From the NCBI GenBank assembly GCA_024195265.1, contig JAJLRJ010000008.1, forward strand, positions 4,710,001 through 4,774,000: a stretch of 64,000 bases of DNA, read 5' to 3'. The notes under the pieces were generated by a model. It worked only from the letters and a program-made list of their open reading frames with translations, ran no database searches and was not told where the DNA came from. Below, piece by piece: positions 23,401-36,500 of the stretch (position 1 is the stretch's first letter; each line of letters begins with the position of its first letter). This stretch comes from Dendrophyllia cribrosa. Its lineage: Eukaryota > Cnidaria > Anthozoa > Scleractinia > Dendrophylliidae. Made by a program: the position numbers and the translations under genes.

Positions 23401-24414
23401 GAGGAAAAAATTGAGGTTGTAACATTACCTGTGAAAACCGGCCACAAATAACTTTGAATAGTTTCTAACGAAACTGTGGTGCCGCGCCGGTGGAAAAGTG
23501 AAACATAAAACTTTGGTTTTATCAACTGTCAGAGTTGATAAGGTAAATTGGCCACCGTGAGGAGATTCAAAAGCTGACGGTTTTTACACCTTTATATGTA
23601 ATGCACATGGGGATTCACGCCAAGGCATCAACAATAACAACAAACACATTAAACTGATATCACTGCTGGGTAAAGAGCGAAGATTAAGATTAGGCACTTA
23701 TACATCAGTCAATTCCAGCAGTGCCAGTGCCCATCCCCCCCCCGGGCAACCCCGGGGCATTTGCTCACGTTGTCAGTCCCTGGGGTGGGGCATCAGCAAT
23801 GTTTTCGCGGCCCGAGGGTGGGGCATTTGCCTACCCCCAGACGACCCCCCGGGCATTTGACTCGCACGTGGTTTCCGCGGAAATTCGTAAACATGGAAGA
23901 ATTTCTCGGCAAAGACGGGGGTTTTGCGGCAGATTGGCTTGCCGTCAAGGCCTTGAAAAACTTGTGTATGTTTTTAAAGGTATGTTTTCTTAGTTTTATA
24001 TTGCTTCATTTCCTGTATGCCTATAAAAAGCAACAATTTGAGCTGGCTTTTTTAATCACTCCGTTGCGAGATCCGGAACTATCAAAATAAACACGTATTT
24101 CGCATTCAAATCTATTTAATATACAAACTTGTCATGAGTTTTTTTTAAATATATGGGATTTATATGATTTGCGAATCCTACAGGATAGAACATGCTTTAA
24201 AATGTCATGATTTCCACAGAAAACGTAAATTGGCCGGCCTCTGTTTTGTATTTTGTATTTCTTCGATGAAAAAAAAAACCCGGCTAGTTTGAATCAAATT
24301 TCGGAAAGTGCCATTATATATATATAAAAAAATTTGACAGTGAAAAGGCAGAAATAGAAAAAAAAAAACACTAAAAAAAAAATTGAAAAGTGGTACTTTT
24401 GGTAGGGGACGATC

Positions 24415-24447
<33 letters not shown>

Positions 24448-24474
24448 TTTGCTCTCTTTTTTCGCCCGCACCCC

Positions 24475-24512
<38 letters not shown>

Positions 24513-27500
24513 CTTTATTTAAACACGGTAAAAATTCGTCAGCTAAAAATCATTATAATACTAACACAAAGCAATAAACTAATATTAAAAAATATCTATA
24601 TATGAAGAATTTAATAAATAATAAAAAGCTGCTTTCCACGAATGCCGTGCCTTATAGTTCCTCTTTGAGAAGTCGTTTAAATTGCCCAAGGGACTCAGCT
24701 TTCCTTACATTATGAGAAAGGCTGTTCCAGAGCATGGCGCCACTATAACTGAAACTATTTTTATAATAGTTTGTGCGCGGCAATGGAACAGTAAGTATTT
24801 GAACAGCTTGAGTGTCCCACCCCGGGGAATTTGCCAATCTTTAAAAAAAATGCTAATGCCCGGGGGTTATCCCGGGGGGGGGGGGGGGGGGCACTGCTGG
24901 AATTGACAACAATCGCTCGCGAAATACAGCTATTTTAAAATAGAACATTTGACGGTGTGAGATGTTGCTAACCTCCTACGCGAGGTCTTTGGGGTTTGTC
25001 ACGGAATCTTACCTCCCCATGTGGGGAAATAGTGTGTGACGAGATCAAAGAAGTGTCAAGGGAATAGGCCTGTCCCGATTGTGCTCGGCAACTTTTGAGC
25101 AACTTTTGGCGTTTGAAGCAACTTTTTGCAGTTCTAGCAACCTCGAGCAAATTTCGCCTTTCAGAGCAACTTTTGAGCAAATTAAAGGTTTACAGCACAT
25201 ATCAAGCAAGAAAAAGGGAACAATTTGATAGAAAATTTCAATTTAAGCGAATTTATTGATGTTTATCAAGGCCGCTTTGAAGAAATAACCTGTCACTTGA
25301 TAAGACGTCAAATGAACCATAAGTTTTTTTCCGTAATTTCGATCCTTAAAATGCGCGTAATTTGCGAGGAACTCTTTAAAGCTTAAAGTTTTAAGCTATT
25401 TTTCGTAACTGATATTAGCAATTATTGAGAAAAACATAAAATGAAGCTTTAATTAACGTTTGTAGAAAATATCATGAAATTTAGTAGCAACTTTTGAAAT
25501 TTAGGTAGCAACTTTTTGGATTTTTGGCAATTGTTTAGCCCCTTTTTGGCATTCTAGGGAGCAACTTTTCAGCATTTTACGAGCACAATCGGGACAGGCC
25601 TACAAGGGAATTTCCTACAATAAAATATCTCTGGACAAGAATTATTAGAACTCTTGGCAGACGTGTGAAAATAAAATACAGATACAGCTTATATTGAGGA
25701 ATATCCTTTCGGGGGAGAGAATGGGTTGAGGGTTAGGGAGGGGGTGCAAACTCACCGCGTTTGATTGGGTATCAACTCTAAGAACATTCTGGTACTTCCG
25801 GCTACCAAACCTAACTATCTCTCCATCTGGGGCGCGCAGTAATTGTACCCTGGGGGTGGTGGTGAAGCCAGCCTGTCTGCTTTCCTTTACCGTTGAATAA
25901 CCAGGATCGTCATGATCTCCGTAAGAATTTATAAGCACCGTGGGGGGTGGTGGCGGGAGATCTGGACAGCCACTCCGTAGCTGTTGAATAAATGATAAAC
26001 AATGTTCCTAATCGGGGTTTTTTCTGGCTCTAATTTCAACCCCTTCAGTTGTTATATAATAGTGGCGATCACATTTTCTTTCATTCTTTCTACCGGAATT
26101 CGTATGAATTTATTTTCATATTCATTATGACATTCATCACTTCATGAATAGAACTCACAATTGACCAAGCTCCTATCTGTTTTTTTAGCTCAGTGGTAGA
26201 GGGTTTGCACTAAACTTACCAATTGATCACATTCTCTTTAATTATTTCTACCGCAATTCGCATGAATTTATTTTCATATTCCATTATTACCATATTCATC
26301 ACTTCATGAATAGAACTCACAATTAACCAAGCTCCTATGTGATCTTTTAGCTCAGTGGTAGAGGGTTTGCACTAGAATTGCCAAGGTGATGGGTTCGAAT
26401 CCGTCGAGGCCTGAAAATGTCATCAACCGGATGTGTATTATGTACACGCTATGCCCACGTGCTCCATGAGATCGAGGTTGTAAACAGTATAATTGGGAGC
26501 AGTCCTTGTTGAGTTCATGACATGAAGAGTAAAACAACTAAAATTAACTTTGTAGATCAATTACAGTATACATACTGATCTGCTGCCTGGACTTTCACTT
26601 CCGTCTTCACTCATGCTACGGGATCTGGGTCTGGCTCTAAAAGGAAAAAAAAAACATCAAACAAGGAAAACAAACCAAAATGTGTAATTAAAGTTCTCAC
26701 ACACTGCAAGCCGACTGCCGCAGCCTGATTTTTATTGTAAAATCAAAGAAAAAAACGTAGACATATCATAACGCTAAAAAACGGGGATGCTAACATAGAA
26801 CGCCTGATTTGACAAAAGTAACAAGTCATTCATAAAGTAGACAGAGTACTGTTTGATTTAATGGGTAAGTTTGTAAAGAAACTGTGGTGCTGCGTCTGTG
26901 GGGGAGTGAAACATGAAAATTTGGTACACCACAGGATACCAACCTCCGTTTGTGTGGTGGACTGTGTTAAATGAATACAGGGGATAGTTCGTAAAGAAAC
27001 TGTGGTGCTGTGTCAGTGGGGGAGTGAAACATGAAAATTTGGTACACCACAGGATTACCAACCTCCGTTTGTGTGGTGGACTGTGTTAAATGAATACAGG
27101 GGATAGTTTGTAAAGAAACTGTGGTGCTGTGTCAGTGGGGGAGTGAAACATGAAAATTTGATACACCACAGGATTGCCAACCTCCGTTTGTGTGGTGGAC
27201 TGTGTTAAATGAATACAGGGGATAGTTTGTAAAGAAACTGTGGTGCTGTGTCAGGGTTAAGCCTAAAGAATACCGTTCAGAAGGACGTCGGACACCTTAT
27301 TGAAACTTATATAACGGAGTAACTGGTTAGCTTTCAGTTGATGTTATGGGTAGCAGTTTATATAGTTAAAGTTAGGCCTGAACAACCCGAGAAGCTAATC
27401 TAAGCCTAAGCCTAGCTGAGATCACAGGTTCAATCCTGAGTGGGGGATTTTAGATTTTCTTTTTTACACTTAAAAATTTATTGAAAATAAAATTCTAAGT

Positions 27501-30500
27501 GTCGACATTACGTTTTATAAGTCTTAATAAGGTGTCCGACGTCGTTCTGAACGGTATTCTTTAGGCACAACCCTGTGTCAGTGGGGGAGTGAAACATGAA
27601 AATTTGGTACACCACAGGAATACCAATCTCCGTTTGTGTGGTGGACTGTGCTTTTAAATGAATACAGGGGATAGTTTGTAAAGAAACTGTGGTGCTGTGT
27701 CAGCGGGGGAGTGAAACATGAAAATTTGGTACACCACAGGAATACCAATCTCCGTTTGTGTGGTGGACTGTGCTTTTAAATGAATACAGGGGATAGTTTG
27801 TAAAGAAACTGTGGTGCTGCGTCTGTGGAGAAGTGAAATATGAAAATTTGGTTCTATCACCTGAGCGGTTGATAAGGTAAATTGGCCAGCGTAAAGCGAT
27901 TCAGAAGTTAACGTTTCGAGCGCTAGCGCTTTATTAGACTCTGCGCTCTGAGCTGGTTTTCTGAGCTCTAAAAATTCATCGTCTTCTTAGTACATTACCC
28001 AATGCATTTTGAAGCAGTCTGAAGAAAGATCACTGATGCGTACGTACAACGTTCTTTATCCAAGAGGGGCATAGATATCCTTTTTATTCGACAAACTGCG
28101 ATTTGTCCTCACGGGACTATTCCTGAGCTTTACGAGGGTTACTTTTTCAGTTTGACTTCTGTTGAACTAACGAGGTGATTCAGTGCGCATTAGTTGCGTA
28201 ACTTACAGTCATGATTGAGTTGTTCCGATCTAACTATAGTTAACTCACCTCAAATGCTTGGGAATAACTGAGGCATACTGTGGACCACTATTACTGAGGA
28301 ATAAAATTGAGTATTACATGTAGTAAGTTGTTTTGTTATACCCCCAATTCAAGCACAATTGCTAGCCAAATTATGTCAAGCAAGTGGAGTGCTATATAAA
28401 AATGCTATAATGAAATGACGTGGTCACAACGAAGCGCTATCTTTTTCTGTTAATCGTAATTATAACCATGTTTTTTTTAATCTTTGGCAGACAAATCTAC
28501 GAAAACTTACAACGCACATGCAGGAATGTTGTTTTGCTTATTAAACTTTTTAATACACGCGTAAAAATGTCGTTTTTCTAATTGAAGTATTTAAACACAC
28601 GTGCAAATAAACATTTAAAGGTAGGTTTAAAATTTGTTAGTCTCACACTAGGGCTTCTAAGAACAATCAAAGTACACTTAAAATGATAGTTGATGATAAT
28701 CAGTCAAAAGTCACGTGAGCAAAGTCATCCAATGACTCCTCGCTTGAATCGCAACTACTATCAGTGTACGACGCATAAACAACTTGTCGTCTTCGTTCTT
28801 TTTCTGTTTGGATGAGAAATTGGCGCAATATTTTTTAACCAATCACAACGCGTAGAAGCAAAGCAAACGCTTAAAGGCAGAGGCGCTCTAATTATTTAAT
28901 TAATTAATTATTTTTTTTATTAAAAATTCAACAACAAATATTCTACCTGGCATCTTGAAAAAATTGAGGACTTTTATCCGCTGATGGAGGACTTCCTAGG
29001 ATTTCCACGGTCGCATATTCTAAAGCATCTATGTGCAAGGATCGTAAAACAAACCCATCATTAAATAATTGAACTGGTCTGCGTGATTGTTTAATTGGTT
29101 TCTTTAAAACCTCATACGCAAATCGAGACGCCATTAGAGTTTCGACCGGCGGTGCACCCTTCCCCGAGCTTCGCGAGGTTCTGCGAGACACGTATTTATA
29201 GTTTAATTGGTTTCTTTCAAGCTGGGACTCAATTCACCTTATTACCTGCGATAGTTGGTGTAAAAATGAAAAATATTGGACTCGAGATCAGTGTGCCATG
29301 ATCAATTTGAAACACTCCTATTACAGACACCAAATCATGGTCCAGAAGGTGTCTGTTAAAGCGAGAGTGGGTGATAAAAAATAAATAAAAGAAGTTAAAC
29401 TCACAAGGACTGGATTGCGAGCGCATAACTCTTGCCCTTCTGTCATGATGGTTCTCACTGGCACTCTGGTTTGTTTTGCCCGAGTCTCTGAAAATGAAAT
29501 TCAAACATTTAGAAGTTACCTTGGAAAGGCAAGCCAATCAAGTACATTTGGAGCTAGCAACGAGCTCTTGGTAGTTATAAACCAGCTGATCTTTATACCA
29601 TATATTAAATATCTTATTTTGCTCCGAGGCTTACAAGAATAGAACAAAAGAAATGACATTGAGGTTCAGGGATGAATAATTAATTTCTTTTATTTTACTT
29701 CTCTAAGCCTCGGAATATACTGAGTTATAATGCTAGTTTTTTTACTACTTTGGTCCTTATCCGTAATTTTGAATTTTGATTTTCTTTAAAAGCTGTTTGT
29801 TAATACCTGCCTGTGCATAAGTTTAAAATGGAAACTGATCATTGATGCGTATTTTACTCTTAATTTATTGAATCAAAGGGCTCTAAGAGCCATCTTGTGA
29901 ATACGAAACAACGTAAGGTTATTAGTCCCCAGATCGGTTTTAATTTTCAATACTGAGTTTGAAGTCAAAGAATTGAAGAGTAAAACAGATTTAAAACGAC
30001 CAAAACATCTAAGCGTGCCATAAATATGCATTGTGTGTAACGAGACTGTCTTGACGATTGGATGACGTAATTACACTACGGAATTAAAAAAAGTTTACAT
30101 CCCATTTATTGAGTGAAAATTTGCAAATTTGCCACGGTATTACTGTATATTATATCTCGTCCAACGCTTCACCTATTCACAAGATAAAAAGGATTTTTAC
30201 ATGCGCATGCGTAATTAGTACCTTCTTGGTGGAGGCGACCTAATGCTCGCGTATATTCCTCGACTGATACTGGAGTACGAAGAACCCTTGAAAGAGAAGT
30301 TATTAAAATGTATTAAAACAAATAACATACAGAAAGAAGTAGTGGAAGTTATATTGTAAGGTTTTCATCAATTAAAAGAGAGTTACACCAAAATGTCATT
30401 TTTTCGCAACTTGAGATCGGTTTTATGGAATTATCTCGTTAACGTTTTAAGAAATTCAAAAATTTCATCATAGATTTGTAGATGAATTTTATGCAATGTT

Positions 30501-33500
30501 TTGTGATTTTTTTTGGTGATTTTTAAGATTGTGTGAGAGGAGAAGAAAGGGGAAAAAGATTTGTGAAATTTAAAAAAATATATTAAATATTAAATGCAGT
30601 TTTAAACCGGCTTTGAATACGAAGTTTGTAATTAGAGGATAGACACCAACAGTCCTCCACCAACCTGGGGTCATGTTGCGTGGGTATCAACTGTTCGTTG
30701 GCGTTTTAAAAATAATTTTCTTTCTCAACCCTTTCTTTTAAAACTCTTAGAATTAAATTACTGCACCTTTCAGTAACACGCGAACTCAACTCAAAGTTCA
30801 AACTCAACCCTCAACAAACCGACTTTTGTTTTTCACTGTCGCAATTATCATAGCGCATTAAAAGGCGCAACGTTTAATATGATCTTAACAAGAAAACTAA
30901 GCGAGAGGTCTGTTATTGTCCAGTTTTGAATGAAAATTGAGATGTTATGCCAAGGAAATCGTATTAAACCGCATCGCATTTCTAGCTGGACCGTGCGACT
31001 TTTTCGGGCCATTTTGTATTTTAATGTCCTCCACATGAGCAAACTTAAGTCAAACGTTTTTTAAGGCCCGAAACAAATGACAAGATTTCAATCGAAGAGA
31101 GCCCAACTGATTAACAAGAACATTGGGCGCCGGAGGGAAGTTAACACGAAACAGAACTCTTTGAGAAGAGAAAGAGAGACCAGAGGGCACATAACAAAAA
31201 CGATAACGATAACGGTTCGCCGGAGAGAACATAACAGTACTCTCGTCGACTCTTGACTCAGGTTTGGCAAAACCACGCAAAGTGATTGTCGTTCACATTT
31301 TTCAACAAATCAGCTAAATACTTTATACTTAGTGTAACTTTCAATTTTAACTTAGTTAAAATTTACTTTTTAGTACTTAGTTTACTTTAACATTTTAGTT
31401 AACAATTTAGTAGTTAATTGTTCCAACATGCTCTGACTACCGGCTCTAATGCAGTGCTTACCATGGTCAGGTTTAGTCTGTCGGACCGCGGACGATTACG
31501 AAAGGTCCGTAAGCGGTACGTGTCAGTATGTAAAACTGGTTTAGCTGGTTCAGCTTGAACCGGGCTCTGTTCTTGAAGTAGGCGCTGTAGCCAGTCCTCT
31601 TGTTCCAGCGTGGAATGCAGAAAGCGTAGGAATTTTTGTGATGTAACGCTGCCAACCTGTGCAACAACAAGTCGAGAACTTGGCCACTGAATAGACAACC
31701 TTGTGGTTCTTGTAAATTTTAAAATTCGGTTTGGACAGAAAAACGATGGAAACTGCTTAAAGAGCACCTCAAATTGAGTGTAACTTGTAAATATTAACAC
31801 TATACCTTTTATACAGGCAGAGATATAGCGTAGCGTACTTCGAATATTTTTCACAGACGTTTGAAATACTGCATGCAAAGAATAAAAGAAAACGCAAATA
31901 ATTTACTCCGGTAAAAATGTCGGATTTCAAATATAAAGACCTTCGCCTTTTTACAAGATATGAGGTTTACGTTTACTCGTTTTGCTAATTTTGGGCTGCA
32001 TTTTTAGCAGTAGCGATACTCTTTCTGTCCAGCCGAATTAATTTTTACATATAGGAAAAACTACAAGGTCATCTATTGTTGTTGCTTAAATTGCAGCAGC
32101 TACGTCACAAACACGCTTACTCGCGAGGACTGGCTGTTTGACCTACTTTTCAAGACCAGTTTAGCGCCCTATTCAAGTTACATTCTTTATTCTTACACTT
32201 CCAGAACCCGAACCTTGAGTTACATAAAAGAATACTAATCTCCGCTACTAAGGAGTATTTAACAGTAGTGCTTTTAATTATCGCGTTCGAACAACGCAAT
32301 CCTAATTTCGTGTTGGTTGTCCTGTGGTTTATGTGCAGTAAAATATGAGATATTTTGGTGGCCGGCCTTCCAAATGGCCGCCCCATTTGTTTTTTTTCAG
32401 GGGCTCATTTCCGCCGGAAATTCCTTCGAACGCGTCTCCATAATCTGTGATTACTGCTAGTTATATACTAGGTGGTTCTAACTTTTGAGTCTGTGAATTC
32501 CAAAGATATACCCTAACTGAAAAAAGGCTATTGAGCAGTTCCGTGGTGCTGTTTATGATTATGCTGTCCAAGGTGGTTCTAACTTTTGTGCCTGTGGATG
32601 AATTCGGCAAAGTTACCACTGAACACTATTGAGCAGTACTTTTCCGTGGTGCTTTTTACTTTGACAAAACGTACGTGACATATTAGAATTAAAGATATGG
32701 AGCAGTACTTTTCTTTGATGCTGTAAAAAAAATTACTGGAGGAGATCACGACACACAGACAGTCGACTTACCCTTTTCCTTTGTTCATCTGTCATGAATG
32801 CTTCTGTAATGTCATCTCTTGGTTTAGGAGTCAGGTTGGATCCCGGTGTGAGACCAGATTCTCCGTTCAGTCTGATCATTGATAAAAATGAGAAATATTT
32901 AAGCAAATTTAACGGGGAAAACGTGAAATCCAGACAACATTGCAAGGTTCGCTTTTGCACAAGCCTCTGAGCTCTGAGTTTAGAAAGACGGCATTTTAAT
33001 GCAGAACCCACATTAATTAAGAATTTACAGCTGCTCTGAACTTTTCAATTCCAAAACGCTTCCCTGATGATTTATTCCCTTTCTTTGGCTGCTCGCTCCC
33101 AGCTCTTTTAAGCTTGGTTCCCACTAGCGACGTAAGCGACGTAAGCGGAATCGTAAGCGGAATCGGAATCGTAAGAACCTTACGATCTAGTGGAAATCAA
33201 AACGACGGAAGCGGATAGTAAGCGACGAAAGCAGAAGCGGAAGCGGAAGAAAAAGGAAATTCTCTCATCCTTCCGATTCCGTCGAGCTTCTGATTCCGAT
33301 TGCGACTCCGTTTTTTAATTTCCACTAGAACGTAAGGCTCCTTACGCTTCCGACTCCGACTCCGCTTCCGACGCTAGTGGGAACCAGCCCTTAAGGTGGA
33401 TTTCCACTGTCGCGTAATTTTTACGTGCGTAAATAAAAATAAGAGACGATGTATGAACAGCTCGCGTAAACTTTTACGCAAGCTGTTCATACATCGTCTC

Positions 33501-36500
33501 TTATAATATTTACGCACGTAAAAATTACGCGACAGTGGAAATCCACCCTTACAGTGCGACACGCCTTACCGCCCCGTGAGCACAACTTTCCACGATATCA
33601 CCAGCTAATTCTTATAATTATTTTTTGAATTAGTAATTGCGGATACGTGTGAAGCAATAAGGTGAGGAGAGGGGAAAACCGGAGTACCCGGAGAAAAACC
33701 TCTTAATAGCGTTCCGCCCAGGTGACGTCATATTTGGCAGCATTGCATTGTGTGATCGAAATGCGGACAAATATTTCAAAATGGCTGCCTCGGAAACACC
33801 AGTTTTTGCGATTCCTGTAATTGTTAAGGATAATTGTCGAGTTGTAACCAAGAACAGTGCTTCGTAGCACCTGCTTTTTTCGTAGCTTCCTGCATAGTTC
33901 TTGAATGTTTGTACGCATTTCAATCCCATGATGCTGCGCGAGTTTTCTATTTTTAGAATCTGGGCGGACCGCTATTGGAGCCCACTATTGGAGCCCGCTA
34001 TTGGAGCCCGCATATGGCGCCGGGTCCGAGGATCGAACCCGGGCCACATTGGTGGGAGGCGAGTGCTCTCACCACTACACCACCCCTGCTCCCCGAAAAA
34101 CCTTCGTATTTTGTAACCAACTTTACGCTCCTGTAATAAACACGAAGCAACAAGATTACATTTGATCGTGCTCACGGTAAGGCGCGTCGCTCTGCAAACT
34201 CTTTTGAAAAGCATAATGAAAGACTGAAAAAAATCCCCTGCTTCTTCCGCGGGGGGGGGGAATCCCACATAAAAGCAACGGTTGTGATCGTTGTACCTTT
34301 TTGGGGGTTGAGGTGTGTGGTTTCATACCACAAAGGGTGTTTGAATGGAAAATGTTAGTTGTCCTGATACATTTTAGAGAATTAAATCTGACAGCCATAA
34401 GGTAAAAATTAACGTGAGCCACATCCACAATACGGTTTTCTGGTAAAAAATTTCAAAATTTCCGATGATCACCTCTGTCAATTTTATTTGGAAATACCCC
34501 TGAGGGGTTCCAGCACCCTTTTATCCGCCCCCTGCTTTCCCTACTAACGCACAGGCGCAGTTGTCCAGTGGTTATATAGCGCGTCGGAATTTCAATCTAA
34601 AAGGTCGGTGGTTCGAGCCTGGTCTCTACCGTCGTGTTGTTTCCTTAGACAAGAAACTTTACTCCACGATGTCTCTCTCCACCCAGGTGTTTATATGGGT
34701 ACCGGCGACATAATACTAGGCGGTAACCCTGCGATGGACTAGCATCCCACCCAGGCGGGAGTAGTTAAATACTCTCAGTCGCTTCATGCTACAGAAACCG
34801 GGTAAAGCTCCGGCAGTTGTGAGCCATTAGACTTGTGAAGACCTACCTTTTTTGGTGACTGCTCTACAGTCTAGAATTGGGAACTCTGTAATTACATTAT
34901 GGTATGGTTAACATTTTATAATTGCGGTGCACAGTCTGACTCGTCTCCAGTCGACTTTCTAGGCAAGACGCGGGAGACGCGCGTAGGGGATAGACGCGGA
35001 GCGAGAAAAGCGCGACCTCTCGTTAATTGAGAGACGACTGGGGACGAGTCAGGTGCACAGTACAGATGACACTTTTACAGAAAAGAGCTGCTACCAAGTA
35101 AGGAAAAAAACATAACCTTATTTTCCACCAACCGAAGTTACTAGTAGCAAGAACTTCCACTTCTTCACCCGCTCTGTACGATAACTCATCGTCACTTTTA
35201 GCTGTGTATGACTCAAGAGTTATCCAATACCCTTAATGAACAAAAAAAGAAATGTATTACATATTTAATAATTTAGCAGTCATTATCAAAATACAGTAGA
35301 GTAGATAAATTTCATGCATTACAGATCATTACATGCATCATCCATTCAGGTAAAAAAGAAAGATTTGAAACAAGAAAAAGGGGTTTAGTAGGAGGATGAA
35401 AAACTACTCAGGATTTTAGTTTTTCCATGCACCAGGCACCCTTATCAGGCAAATAATATATTTCACATCAGTTATAAATGGCAGAACATAACCTTAATTT
35501 AGACAAAAACATTGGCCAGGAGTACCCACCAACCCACCCCCGCCCCCTTCCCTCTTCAGCCCTGAGTTACACAATGCCAGAAGCCCATGGATTTATCGGC
35601 CATCACTTGCTTAGTTGATGATATTATTGCAGAAAAACATTAATGCAAATGCAAGGACTGATCGGGAAAGAGATGTACAAAAAAGTAAAAAAGCTATTCA
35701 TATAATCTAAAAAACAGCAAGAATAAAAATCTCACTTACGATCATCTTCCTCAACCTCTCTCCATTCCTCCTCTTCTGATCGATGACCGGCATCCATCGG
35801 TTCAAGAAAGGTTGCTGGGGCAAACCCATGGTCACCTCGGGAATTTGCTACAAGCCACCAACCTGAAACAACAAAGTGTAAAACATTGTTATCATCATCG
35901 TCATCATTATCACCATCATTATAACCATCGTCATCATCACAAACAATAACAATTTTACAAACCTGTGTTATTTTTTTCAATGACTGTCACCACCTCATTT
36001 TCTCTTAAGCTCATTTCTCCTCTGCCACCACCACTAAATGCTGCCACTGAATGATATCTCTCTACAACTTGTTCATCATTAAATTGTCTTGTAGGAGAAA
36101 TTTGAAGTTTGCTAACATTATAGAAACAGTGAAATAAATAAATTAGTTGGCTGGTTTGATAAGTTATCCAACATTTAAAAACAGCAAGCTAAGAGAGTGC
36201 ACAATCAAAAAATGAAAATATTATTTATCAGACAACATTCACCAATTTTTTAATACAGCAAGAAAAAGAAATGAAGTTGATAGAATTTAACAAAATCCTG
36301 CATGTCTACTGGTATATATATGTACACAATATAGAATTGAAGGAATTTCCACTCAAGAATTTATTTAAAATAACTTAATAAACCAAATACATATTGAAGC
36401 TTTTTTAACAACCACTATCGCAAGCGACCGCTGTTATAACCCAGTCAGCAACAACCTTCACTATGGCCCCATCAACTAGAACACAGTGTATTGAAAGCTG

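Larger units (their letters stand above)
23708..24907. mobile_element. 1.2-kb TIR element with G/C-runs, carrying a LINE tail
   Basis: The ends are GTCAATTCCAGCAGTGCC and its inverted copy. G- or C-runs lie just inside both ends (about 23735 and 24872-24890), with another long G-run at 24416-24446. GGGGCATTTGC motifs repeat inside. A LINE 3' end (24475-24837) is within it. No clear target duplication. Confidence 0.6.

Noticed and set aside
26330..26420. Possible functional tRNA gene
   Set aside because: A and B boxes are clear, but no acceptor or anticodon stem pairs, and part of the unit is duplicated upstream. It is a SINE head.
28943..29191. Long minus-strand frame read as one exon
   Set aside because: Only 28947-29078 fits the splice phases. 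The rest (29106-29200) is a repeat with a target duplication that also occurs near 10100.
31414..31878. 154-codon open frame on the minus strand
   Set aside because: It lies within an intron of the adaptor gene between exons 10 and 11, fits neither phase, and has no motif that I recognise.
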